From contig NC_080539.1 of the NCBI RefSeq assembly GCF_028640845.1, positions 176,602,736-176,666,735 of the forward strand: a stretch of 64,000 nt of DNA, read 5' to 3'. This document shows positions 46,389-56,488 of the stretch, in pieces; position 1 is the first letter of the stretch; each line of letters opens with the position of its first letter. The notes under the pieces were generated by a model. The model did no database searches. It was not told the DNA's origin and saw nothing but the letters and a program-made list of their open reading frames with translations. Origin of the DNA: Ahaetulla prasina. Lineage: Eukaryota > Chordata > Lepidosauria > Squamata > Colubridae. Made by a program: the position numbers and the translations under genes.

Positions 46389-47537
46389 CCAATGGGTCGC
46401 CTCGCCGATCTCGCTCTGATTGGCTGGTTTGAAATTCGGGAATGTGGGGTTTGCATCTCTGACTCAGAGCCGCTCTGATTGGCCGATTTGAATTTTCGGG
46501 AAGGTTGGGGTGCTCGCAGACTTGAGCCAGGTGCCCTTCCTTTCACACCGCCGCAAATGGCGCCCTGAACTTACATCTTTGGCGCTGATGTCGCCCCGCA
46601 ACTTCCGCATTCCTCCGGGTCTTCCTTGTCGATTTTCCGGTGTAGTGGACTTCTTCCTCCTCTTCGCTGGTTGACTCACGATAGGTTTCTTCGTGGTGGA
46701 CTGTGCTCGGCTTTGCGCCCGCCATCGGCGTGAGTCGCTTTTGTAAGGTGTCTGCTGCATGGTTGGACATCTCATGGGCTCTGGCTTCGTCCAGAGCGTT
46801 TGCCAATGTCAGGTTGCTCTTGGCTAGCAACCGTCTCCTCAAACGGATGTCTCTGACCCCGTATAAGTTGTTCCAGCAGCTCTTCGTCCAGATCGCGGTA
46901 CTGCAATGCTTGGAGGCTTGTCTCAGGGCTGCCATGTAGTCGCTGATAGACTCGCCTTCTTGTTGCCTGCGCTCCCCAAACTCGCATCGAACGATTTGGA
47001 CGGGCTGGTGCGTAGTGATTCTTCAGGAGGGTCTGAAGGGTCTGCCACGACACGGAGTGTAGCGGTGTTGGCTCCGCTAGGGCTTCTGCGACGGCGATGA
47101 CTGCTGACCCACAGTGGCTTATGAAGTAAGCCCGTTTGCGGTTGTCGGAGACTCCTGTAGCTCGCTTGCCTCCAGGAAACTTTCAAACGGGTCATATATA
47201 TTCCCCATGTCTCCTGGGCAGGGTCAAACGGAGTGGGTGGCGTGTAGCCGGTCATCGCTGCATTCGCCGTCACCTTGCTGGGTTTGATTCTCGTAGTGAG
47301 TTCAGCTCTGTTCTGGTGCTCTGCCTCAATATCCCACCTTCGTCGCCAATGTTAGGTTTGGGTATTGACGAGGCAGGAGACCAGGTTAGTGACAACAGCT
47401 CTTTAATATAGTGTGACCCAGCAAAACTTTGGAGAAAAACCTCTCCTTATATACACTTCAGCCTGAGGCTGCATCCAATCAGAAACGAGATATTTCCCGC
47501 CTAAAAGTCCCGCCAAAACTTACAGTAATACATTACA
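46389..47537 (-). mobile_element. Truncated gypsy element: 5' LTR, PBS and gag
   Basis: On the minus strand it starts with a 188-bp LTR (47537-47350), then a one-base spacer, the same 18-base primer-binding site as the first gypsy, and gag (GYTPPTPFDPAQETWGIYMT at about 47250, Cys-rich pieces near 46600). It is cut off after the zinc-knuckle region at 46389. The LTR differs clearly from that of the 2721-7182 element, so this is another subfamily. Gag is split over several frames. Confidence 0.88.
47350..47537 (-). repeat. 5' LTR of the truncated gypsy
   Basis: A 188-bp LTR, TGTAATG...CCTAACA on the minus strand. Its outer end touches TAAAC, the first five bases of repeat A, which also stand at the start of the left copy (45079-45083). 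Confidence 0.85.
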
Positions 47538-48848
47538 TAAACCAACTGACAGAAAACAGGCCTCAGGATACATTTATTCTTCTAAGTGGCTATAGGAAAC
47601 CAGGCTGAATTCAGAAACACCCTAGGACAGCATTACATTCAAGAGCATGGCTCTTTAGAGACCCCCTCCCCCTATATTTAAAACAGACTGCAAAAAACTA
47701 ATTTGGTTACTCCTCTGAAATCTGTTTGGCTTAATCTTCACCTATCGGTTTCGTTCCTTTGTCTAGTCTTCTATTCAGCTCCAGAATTTTTTACCCCACA
47801 AATTGGAGAGGGATGAAATCATTTTCTAGTTTTCATTATTTTAGCAGTTTAATTGCTGACAGAGACTAGAAATTAGGATCATGGTTCCCAAAGTTAGAAG
47901 AACTGCTGGGGAAAATATGTGCCATTACGGAGGGCTATTATTAGAAATGCGGCAAGTTATATCTTTTATCTTTCTTTGGGGACCACTTCTGTAATTGGAT
48001 TGATAAACTAAATTTAAACCCAAAAAACATCTTATTTATTTATCCAACAATTTTACACAGCTTGGTATGTACTCCAGTGTGTGAATCGCTCCCACAGAAA
48101 TGTCAAAAACATCCTTCTCCCAAAGAAATGTATGGTTAACATTTTTATAATTATTTATTTGTTTAGGGTTATATTATTTTATATATTTTTGCCATACAGA
48201 GGATTGGTAAATCACTCAGACTCAACCACCATACGAGTTGTTGTTCTTGTTGTTAAAATAAAGACAGCCGGTGGGGAGTGGGGTGTATTTATCGTATTTA
48301 TTCATTTAATTTTTATAGCTCCCCAGCTCAACCAAGAGAATGAGAGCAGCTTACAATTCTAAGAACGTAAGTACAAAACTCCATGAGATTTGTTGCCCAT
48401 TAGAAAAGTTATCTGCTTCAGCTTCCTTTTCCTTACCTGTCATCCTTGTCTCAGAAGATACCAATTTGGGGTCCAAGAAAGGAGGAAGAAGAATGGGGCT
48501 GGTGGTTACCATACTTTCAGCGACCTTTAGTATAACTGAGTTCTTACTTCCTTTTGTTAGTGTGGCTCCATATTGCAGTTTTGCCAGCTCCCCTCCATGC
48601 TCAGAACACAATTGTTTCTGTGTTTTCCACATACAGTGTTTATAGTAGGAAAAGAACAGCCGATTTAGCTTGTGCAGTCATGATGAGAATGTTGTATTAT
48701 ACAGTAAAAGGTGTAGGTATTCATGTTTAGAAGGGGCAGGAATCAAATGTTAGATTTATCAATTACTTGTTAAAGCACACAGTACCACCTAGTGGCAACA
48801 TCAGGTATACAAATTCTAATAAAATAAAACCTGTGGCTTTGTTATGAG
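47538..48848. repeat. Direct repeat A, right copy (1311 bp)
   Basis: Second copy of 45079-46388. The sequence after it (ACAATCGAAGC) is the unique right flank. Confidence 0.95.
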
Positions 48849-48989
48849 ACAATCGAAGCATCATAGAACTACAAAACTGGAAAACTTGTAGGAGGACAGT
48901 CCTGTTAGTCTATGGTGGCATAAAATTAGGAGGAATCTGCTGAAGCCTTTTCTGACTGACAAATCTTATTAAAAGGGATAAACTAACAT

Positions 48990-49905
48990 GAACATCTCAT
49001 GTCATCAGATGAGGAGCCAACCATGTGGGTAAAAGTGAGCAATAGCTCACAAAACCTTACGTTCTTAATATCCCATCTGCAAAGTGGCAGTGGCATTTAT
49101 AAGGAAGTGTGCATAAGGGTGAATACAATATGGCTACATTGGAAGGCGATCACTGGAGTGCATGCCAATTCATCTAAAATCAAAAGTGTACAGAATGATG
49201 GTCCAACCAATAACACTGTATAGCGCTGAATCATGGCCAACCCTCAAAATTGTTCAGTCTTCTTTACATGTCAAAGAGATACACTTGCTCCATTGTTCAT
49301 TAGCCGGTTCCCTTCCTCACCCTGTCATCAATGATACAGTCCAGCCGCAGAGGGGTGTTGCATCAATGACTGAAAATATGGGGAAAAGCCCATGGTGCCT
49401 GGCCACCTACTGTGAGCAGAACTCCACACTGTTGCCTGCACCACCTACCATTTTAATCAGAGGTGGGTTTCAGCAGGTTCTGACCAGTTCTGGAGAACCG
49501 GTAGCGGAAATTTTGAGTAGTTCGGAGAACCAGCAGTAAAAATTCTGACTGGCCCTACCCTCATCTATTCTCTGCCTCCCAAGTCCCAGCTGATGGGGAG
49601 GAAATGTGAATTTTGCAGTATCCTTCCCCTGGATTGGGGAGGGATTGGAGATTTTACAGTATCCTTCCTCTGCCATGCCCACCGAACCACACCCACCAAG
49701 CCATGCCACGCCCACCAAGCCACACCCACAGAACCGGTAGTAAAAAATATTGAAACCCACCACTGATTTTAACACCGATGGCAAACGCCCACATGGAACA
49801 CCAAAGCAGAAAATGGCAGGACACAATGAATGTGGACATGAAAATCATCCAGTTGGTCTTGGTTGCTGCATTTGATTGTGTGAAATGGTATTCACTGATC
49901 TGAAA
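48990..49905 (+). mobile_element. RTE-like LINE C-terminal remnant, split by a MITE
   Basis: At 49127-49290 the plus strand encodes MPIHLKSKVYRMMVQPITLY and SAESWP, followed by LHVKEIHLL. At 49815-49890 it encodes KWQDTMNVDMKIIQL. These match the order LKSK.YR..VRP..LYG.E.W and RW.D....D of RTE-type LINE C-termini. The hAT MITE at 49458-49765 separates the two parts. The left limit is approximate. Confidence 0.65.
49458..49765 (+). mobile_element. hAT MITE, 308 bp
   Basis: The ends CAGAGGTGGGTTTCA and (inverted) CAGTGGTGGGTTTCA form terminal inverted repeats. The flanks ATTTTAAT (49450-49457) and ATTTTAAC (49766-49773) are an 8-bp duplication with one change. A second copy is at 63175-63476. 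Confidence 0.92.
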
Positions 49906-49918
49906 AATAGACACCGCG

Positions 49919-49942
49919 AGTGTGTGTGTGTGTGTGTGTGTG
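49919..49942. repeat. (GT)n microsatellite
   Basis: A pure run of about 12 GT units followed by GAGGAGGAGGAGG. Confidence 0.95.
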
Positions 49943-50103
49943 AGGAGGAGGAGGACTCACATGGACAACTTTTGTTCTAATTTGTTGGCTAGTACCGAAT
50001 GAGATTTTGAGTTCAATCAGATTGAATTACACTTGGATTGCTTAAATTTTTTATTCCATCAGAAAAACAAACAAACTGGCACAAGAGCTATTTCATTCTA
50101 TTA

Positions 50104-50482
50104 AATGGTAGTCCTCAACGTACAACCAGTAGTTTAGTGACTGAAGTAACAACAGCACTGAAAAAAATGATTTATCACCATTTATCACATTTAGAACTGT
50201 TGCAGCTTCCCCACAGTCACACGATAAAACAAAATTGGACACCTGACATGAATTTTTGATGGTTGCAGTATCCCTGGGTCATGTGATCACCTTCTGCAAC
50301 CTTCTGACAAGGAAAGTCAATGGAGCAGCCACTTAGTAACATGTTACTGACTTAACAACTGCTGTGATTCACTTAACAACTACCGCAAGAAAGGTTGTGA
50401 AATGGAGCAAAACTCCCTTAACAAATATCTTGCTTATCAACGTAAATTTTGGGCTCTATTGTATATCGAGGACTACCTATTT
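50104..50482 (+). mobile_element. MITE with GTAGTCCTC ends (most complete copy)
   Basis: It begins TGGTAGTCCTCAACGTACAA and ends with the inverted ATCGAGGACTACCTA. Internal motifs ATTCACTTAACAACT and GGTTGCAGTATCCCTGGGTC are shared with copies at 18.9, 37.1 and 58.4/62.0 kb. Confidence 0.8.
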
Positions 50483-51236
50483 TTGCCAAAGTTAGGCCTG
50501 TTCTATTGAGCTACAAATACCGTTCTCTTTTAGATAGAATCGGCATTCCATATGAAAGTCGAGTTTAAATAAATAAATCAACACATAAATATTATTGCTA
50601 CCACACTTTGGCCCGATTTTTCCCCCTTTTTTTTCTTCACTAATCCCTGCTTAACCTCATTAATTTTCTTTCTAAGAACATAAGAACAAAACTCCATGAG
50701 ATTTGTTCAAGGACCCTGGATTATGTCTCTTCTGTCATACTATGCCACTCATGAAGGATTAGTGATTAAAACCTCCCCAGCCATCTCCAACTCACAGCTG
50801 CAAAACACCTTTAAAAATCTCCCTTAATTTCTCCCCATAGAAATAATCACCCCTGGTTCATCTTACAAAGCAAGAGCAGTACAAACCAGGTTGGAACGAT
50901 TCTAGAAACTAAAAATTAGGGCTGTGCCAAGATCTAGGAGGAAAAGTGTAGGTGGGCACACATTCCTCACCTGTCTGCACTTCCTTAAATTAAATTCTGC
51001 CCTACCATGTAAAACACAAGATAAGATAGAACCCTTCAATGAGTTGTTGTCAGGTGTTAACATGCACACTCCTGCTTGCTTCAAATCACCCTTTTCCCTT
51101 TGAATCTGGATTGTTGAATAGTCATGCAATAAAGATACCCAGAGCCATTTCTACTCTTCCCCAAATTTCTGATGCTACCTCAATTCAGTCTTTCATCTTA
51201 CTGCTCTTTGCTCCCATGAGATCCAAAAATTTGCAT
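50483..51236. other. No gene seen; fragment similar to repeat A
   Basis: Positions 50677-50712 (TAAGAACATAAGAACAAAAC, then TCCATGAGATTTGTT) resemble 45899-45935 inside repeat A, so part of repeat A is probably an old dispersed repeat. Confidence 0.5.
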
Positions 51237-51430
51237 CAGTGGCCTCCAACCTTTTATGCACCAGGAAATGGTTCAGTGGAAAAAGGTTTTTCTGCAGACT
51301 GGAGGGGTGTGTGGTTTTGCGTGCTGCCTGCATCCCACAAATGGGGCTTCATTTGTTTGCGGGGCCCAGTTGCTGGTATGCCATGGACCAGGACGGGTCC
51401 ACAGGGCCGGGGATTGGAGACCCCGAGGTT
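51237..51430 (+). mobile_element. Old hAT-type remnant
   Basis: The left CAGTGGCCTCCAACCTTTTA and right GGGGATTGGAGACCCCGAG are worn inverted ends of a common vertebrate 'CAGGGGTCCCCAACC' element. The body has the typical TGGTTTTGCGTGCTGC and ATGCCATGGACC. Confidence 0.65.
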
Positions 51431-51439
51431 ACATTACTT

Positions 51440-51475
51440 GCTTCCCTCTCTCTCTCTCTCTCTCCCTCCCTCCCT
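51440..51475. repeat. (CT)n / (CCCT)n simple repeat
   Basis: Pyrimidine microsatellite, CT units followed by CCCT units. Confidence 0.9.
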
Positions 51476-51494
51476 CATACAAATGGTATTTGTG

Positions 51495-51875
51495 TAAAGT
51501 GACCAGATTTCAGCCATGGCAAAGCGGGACACCATTGACCCGGGGGGGGGGGCTGCACATGCGTGCTGAGTCTTGCCACCTGCCTGAAGGAGGGGGAGCG
51601 GCTGCTGCTTCTCCACTCTTCCAGGCAGGCTCGGCTCTCCTCTCTGCTCTTCTCTTCCTCTCGGGTGAAGTCAAGTGGCGTCTCTCCTCCCTCTCGCGCC
51701 CCCTTCTCTGCCACTCCCCCTTCTCCGCCTCCTCCTCTTGTGTTGCCACCTCCCATTTTCAGAATGGGAGTGAAACAAAACAAAAATCGGGACTTTTTGG
51801 AATTGCAGCGGGACACGGGACAAATTATTAAAAAGTGGGACTGTCCCACCAAAAGCAGGACGTCTGATCACTATA
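51495..51875 (+). mobile_element. hAT-like non-autonomous element, 381 bp
   Basis: Ends TAAAGTGACCAGA and (inverted) TATAGTGATCAGA. Flanks TATTTGTG and TATTTATA agree at six of eight bases. It is the unbroken relative of 19521-20482 and marks the exact place where the solo LTR entered that copy (within CTCGCGCCCCC). Confidence 0.8.
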
Positions 51876-51904
51876 TATTTATATCATTGTATTCTAGTGT
51901 ATTC

Positions 51905-51912
51905 ACTATATA

Positions 51913-52006
<94 letters not shown>

Positions 52007-52012
52007 TATATA
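51905..52012. repeat. (AT)n microsatellite
   Basis: About 100 bp of AT dinucleotides, flanked on both sides by variants of CACTATA and TATTCTAG, so the whole 51870-52090 stretch is low-complexity. Confidence 0.97.
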
Positions 52013-52094
52013 TCTATAAATATATAGTGTATAAATATATACACTATATATTTATATCACTGTATTCTAGAATATCACTGTATTCTAGAATACA

Positions 52095-52719
52095 GCTCGC
52101 CAGTTTGGAACCCTCACCACATCTCTGACATCAATACAATTGAACGTGTCCAGAAATATTTTACAAGAAGAGTTCTCCATTCCTCTGAAAACAATAAAAT
52201 ACCCTATCCCACCAGAATTGAAATCCTAGGCTTAGAAAACTTGGAACTCCGTTGCCTTCGACAAGACCTAAGCTTAACTCACAGAATCATCTATTGTAAT
52301 GTCCTTCCTGTCAAAGACTACTTCAGCTTTAATTGCAATAATACAAGGGCAACCAATAGATTTAAACTTAATGTCAACCGCTTTAATCTAGATTGCAGAA
52401 AATATGACTTCTGTAACAGAATCATCAGTGCTTGGAATACTTTACCTGACTCTGTGGTCTCTTCCCATAATCCTAAAAGTTTTATCCAAAAACTTTCTAC
52501 TATTGACCTCACCCCATTCCTAAGAGGACCATAAGGGGCGTGCATAAGCGCACAAACGTGCCTACCGTTCCTGTCCTATTGTTTTTCTTTTCTTCTTCCT
52601 ATATATATGCTTATACCTGCTTATATTTACCCACATATGTGTTTATTTACTATATAATCTTTTTGTATGATACCTACATATATTGTTGTGACAAAATAAA
52701 ATAAATAAATAAATAAAAT
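52095..52719 (+). mobile_element. LINE family B 3' end
   Basis: Encodes the C-terminus (LENLELRCLRQDLSLTHRII, then RATNRFKLNVNR and AWNTLPDSVVSSHNPKSF). A stop, then a 3' UTR follow, ending TATTGTTGTGACAAAATAAA and (TAAA)n. The C-terminal frame is open for about 95 codons. Confidence 0.9.
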
Positions 52720-54454
52720 ATTTGTGTGCATGTTAATTAACAGGAAGGTTTCAGTGGAGCACTTTCAAGGACCGTGTGATGTAATAACAGGCATAGAATC
52801 ATGAACTCAACATTCATTTCCATAGTTGTACCTTGTGTGCAAGTACCCTCACCATGATGAATGCTCATGAGGAGGGACTTATTTTATTAAAACAAATCTT
52901 GGTAAAATTTGAGTTCCCTTCTCCTCCTCTAGTATAGGTACAGAGACAGACAGCCTTGGCTTCTTTCTAATTTTCAATTACCAGTATTTTGCGTTCCATA
53001 TGAACAAAAGCACTGCTTAATGTGGCTTGTTGGTGACAATTGGCAGTTTAAACCAGATGGAGTATAATTCTGAAGGCTTTATGTGAATTTAAGGGGAGTA
53101 AAACAAGACAGAGGCTTGACAAATGACTTCAAGGCCACAGATAAAATGTTGCCTGTGCATCTGCTGATTATTCATAAACTACTTATCAGGAAGTCCTTGG
53201 CCGATGCTGAGGCCTCCCTACACCTGTTTGAAGAAGTCAGCAATCCCTACAGCTCTTAATAATTTACAGCTTTCTTGGTGTTGCATTTATCAATAATTGC
53301 TGCAGGGAGACATTGTAAAATGTAAATGCATAGAAGAAAGGGTCAGCAATTAAAGAAGTAATAATTAAAATAACTATGTGGGTGTCCTTGTGTGAATACT
53401 TCAAGTTACTTAATAGTCCTTTGTTTCCTCATGGATAATTTGACAAATGGCAATCTTTTCTGTTGCGAATGATCAAGCATATAGTCCAGGTAATTCACAA
53501 GAAACAGATGTTCTGCAGGTGTTGAAAGCAGTTTACCCAGTTCTCCAAAATAATATAAATTACTTCCACGTAGGATAAGTGTAATTTGGTAAAGATATGT
53601 TACTGTTAAGGTTTTTATGTGACCTAGATGTTAGACTTTCATGTGGTTTGGGTTTTTTATTTGTATATTTTCCAAAATCAGGAAAGAAAAAACCCTCAAA
53701 GCAACAACCATCACTAAATTAAAATAACAGGGACCAAACAAAATAAATAGGATTGAAATCCCGTGCTTTCTTACATGGGAGCAACAAGTATGGAATTTAT
53801 GGTTGTATACAGTTCACGTATATACGGCTATGCTGCAAATTACTAAGTGCAGAAGAAAAGCCAGTAAGGCAACTGTTAAAATAGTTAAATTGCTTCCAGT
53901 GAAAATTGAAGCAATGCAGCACATCAGTACAGGAACCTAAACATTATTTCATGTTTTCTCTTCCAATTGCTGACACAATACAGAAATAGTCCTTTCTAGA
54001 ACATTACTGTACTCTGTTATAGTGAACTGTGTTAAGACCATGGCACTGGAAGGGCAGGGTTGTGGAGAAGCGTTTTTTTCCATATTTATTTCTTAGCTAT
54101 ATGGGAATAAAGTACTCATATATTTCAGGGCAGAACACAGATCATCAGATTAGTGGTGAGATGATGCAAGTAGATGCTACAAATCACCACTGAATAAATG
54201 GCCCCAATATCTTCTAGAACAGTACAACATGATTACCTGGGGAATTCTGGGAGTTGAAGCCCACCAATCTTAAGGTCGCCAAGCATTATTTTTGCCAATC
54301 TAACAGTCATGAGAACTAGATCTCCGTGGTGTCAAGATGATGCTAGAGTGGGGAAAGGCTGCATACAATTCTTTACTAACTGACCATGAAAGCCTGGTAA
54401 AGATCCACTAGAACTTAAACAACTTTCAGACTACCATCAATCAGCGCCAAGACC
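52720..54454. other. No gene seen; candidate conserved non-coding part at 53110-53350
   Basis: No repeats are recognised over 1.7 kb, unusual for this window. The part at 53150-53320 has clustered ATTA/TAAT cores (GATTATTCATAAAC, CAATAATTGC, TAATAATTTAC). Confidence 0.4.
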
Positions 54455-54545
54455 ACTGTCAATATAGTATACTTGGACTTCAGTAAAGCAGTTGACAAAG
54501 TAGACCACAGCCTACTTCTTAGTAAGACAAAATAATATGGGATAG
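54455..54545 (+). mobile_element. CR1-type RT fragment
   Basis: The translation VNIVYLDFSKAVDKVDHSLL matches the conserved RT block with YLDFSKAFD...H..LL of CR1-like LINEs. About 30 codons survive. Confidence 0.8.
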
Positions 54546-54547
54546 AC

Positions 54548-54905
54548 CCGTGATGGCGAGCTTATGGCATGCGTGCCAGAAGTGGCATGCAGCATCTTCT
54601 CTTTAGGCATGTGAACTGTCACTGCAGTTCAGCTCTGCTATGCATGTGCGCGCAGTTCCCACCAGCCAGCTGGTCTTTGGGTCTCTGCCATGCATGCGCA
54701 GGGGGCAGGGGGGAGTGCGGGGGCCTGCATGTGCATGTGTGGGGCTGGGGCACATGCAGGGGGCTGCATGTGCATGTGTGGGGGCATGCACATGTGCAAG
54801 GAGCAGAGCGCATGGGCAGGGGTGGGGTGCACTCGCAGGGGCACTTGCCCATTGCATTTTGGGGTTTGTGTGTGCGTGCATTCATGCAGCAGAAAAAGCG
54901 TGCTA
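54548..54905 (+). mobile_element. hAT-type remnant, CpG- and GCATG-rich
   Basis: It starts with CCGTGATGGCGAGCTTATGG and CATGCGTGCCAGAAGTGGCA, the left end of a common squamate hAT-type repeat. The G-rich body is built of TGCATGTGCATGTGTGGGG units, and the overlapping open frames in it are compositional. Confidence 0.6.
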
Positions 54906-55108
54906 TAATCCCATAAATTTGGGGAAAAAATCCTTTATGTCTTAATTCTCAAACATCAGGCTCCAGTTGCAGAAGAGCCCCAGGGGCCCTTCCTTCCTGC
55001 CAGGGTCGAGCTGGAGGTTCTTGGTGCCAGAGGTCTCCCCTACAACCCTCTCGCTGCTGTCCTGCACCCAGGCGATCCCCAGAAGCAGCAGCCGGCCATG
55101 AGAGATGA

Positions 55109-55414
55109 CAGAGGTGCCAGTCCGGCCAGCGTGCCTTGCCAGAGATCCAAAAGTATCAAGAGAGCCTGGGGCTCCTCATTCCAAAGCTGCCCTTTGCTCA
55201 TGCGGTTCGCGATGTCTGCCTGGAATACACCCAAGAAATTGACGTAACCTGGGAATCGACAGTGCTTCTTGCCTTGCAAACGGCAGCTGAAGCACTCCTT
55301 CAGCGGGTAGAGGAGGCCTACCTGTGTGCCTGCCTTGCCAAGCGGGTTACCCTCCTTCCCAGAGACATCCAATTAACTCAGCGGAATTGTGGCCTCCAGG
55401 ATGGTTTGGATTAG
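55109..55414 (+). pseudogene. CENPA pseudogene: CENP-A-like histone H3 retrocopy, intronless
   Basis: About 101 codons are open from after a TGA (55106-55108) to the stop at 55412-55414, with no ATG near the start. The translation follows the CENP-A histone fold: EIQKYQESLGLLIPKLPF (alpha-N), then AVRDVCLEYTQEIDVTW (alpha-1 and loop 1), LLALQTAAEALL (alpha-2), AKRVTLLPRDIQL and the ending GLQDGL. The long loop 1 with Trp and the GL..GL end fit CENP-A rather than canonical H3. One residue is missing around the usual LFEDAY, and the usual RRIRG near the C-terminus is altered to QRNCG. CENP-A genes have introns in vertebrates, so an uninterrupted copy suggests retroposition. A matching N-tail may continue in other frames upstream (54950-55108). 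No poly-A or target duplication was identified. Most likely inactive. Confidence 0.82.
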
Positions 55415-55969
55415 TTCCCTTTCCTGGGCTGAGGAGGAGGTATTTTCTGGAGCTACAGAGCTGCAAAGAAGCATCCTGGGACTGCTTTGGAGAAAGAGAA
55501 GAGCCAATTTCACCCCACCTCCAAAATTCCAGGGATTGAGAGACCTGAGGTGGGCCCTTTGTCTCGCTGGAATTTCCACAGGCTTCACAATTGGCTGACC
55601 AACTGCATTCACTGGACAGTCTTCAATGTAACTACATCTACATTTATTTTTATTTGTTTATTTATTGGAATTTGTCAAACAAAAAATGAAAACAAGAATA
55701 AGAGAATAAAAATACAATGACAGGGACAATAAGCATGTTACTGCACTTCTGCATGCCCCCTCTACTGATCACTTAAGTGTGAAGTAAGGTCCACAGAAGT
55801 CAATTTGTGACTGAAACGGAAAATTTGTAGCTGAGACAACTGAATCCGGTAGGGCCTTCCAGACTTTGACAACTCTATTACAGAAATATTTTTAACATTT
55901 GATTTGATTTGATTTAAGAAGCTTTGGTGGCTTCCTTGGTTTTTCAAAGAATTCCAAGGCACAAGATAG

Positions 55970-55970
<1 letters not shown>
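55415..55970. other. Downstream of the histone retrocopy, no gene seen
   Basis: The first 200 bp may be 3' UTR of the retrocopy. From about 55640 the sequence is AT-rich, with TTTATTT units and, near 55895, (TTTGA)n. Confidence 0.4.

Positions 55971-55974
<4 letters not shown>

Positions 55975-56066
<92 letters not shown>
55975..56066. repeat. (AAT)n microsatellite
   Basis: About 30 pure AAT/TAA units. They abut the 3' end of an L2-type LINE and so probably grew from its tail. Confidence 0.97.
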
Positions 56067-56068
<2 letters not shown>

Positions 56069-56300
56069 GTTTTAATTTGTATACCGCCTTTCTCCCGAAG
56101 GACTCAGGGCGGTGAACAGGCAAATAAAATACAAACAGAAACATACACCATAATTAAAACAACCCTTAAAAAACTGATTCAAATTTGCCAGAAAATTTAA
56201 AATAACATTACACCCCATAAAATTACAGAAATTTAAAACCCATCAAAATTCAATTAAAATTTAAAATTTAGAATTTAAAATCAGGCCAGTCAGCAATGAA
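56067..56300 (-). mobile_element. L2-type LINE 3' UTR
   Basis: The plus strand reads ATACCGCCTTTCTCCCGAAG and GACTCAGGGCGGTGAACAGG, the same reversed 3' end as at 60.81 kb. It then has AT-rich 3' UTR with repeated AATTTAAAA. Confidence 0.88.
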
Positions 56301-56488
56301 TCAGCTGAAAAGATACATATAGCAACAGTGCTGGATGAATGCAGCTGAACTCGGAAACAAACCCATATTCAGCACCACTTTCAGGGGAAAGTGCTCTCAT
56401 TGCATCTGTAGATTTGACTCCAGCAGCCTTGTTTAGGGTGACTCATGCTAGGTGACACGAGAGGATTAGAGACCTAGAGATAAATTAT
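56301..56488. other. No feature recognised
   Basis: Short unique-looking stretch before the solo LTR. Confidence 0.4.

Noticed and set aside
45880..48645. Two identical 101-codon frames
   Set aside because: Same reason: they lie in repeat A. An antisense frame of similar length is present as well.
51905..52027. Open frame encoding a long Tyr-Ile repeat
   Set aside because: It is the (AT)n microsatellite read as codons.
54569..54945. Several overlapping His/Cys/Ala-rich open frames
   Set aside because: They arise from TGCATG-rich repeats in a hAT remnant and occur on both strands at once, which is a compositional effect.
55944..56144. Open frame encoding poly-Tyr
   Set aside because: It is the (AAT)n array in reverse.
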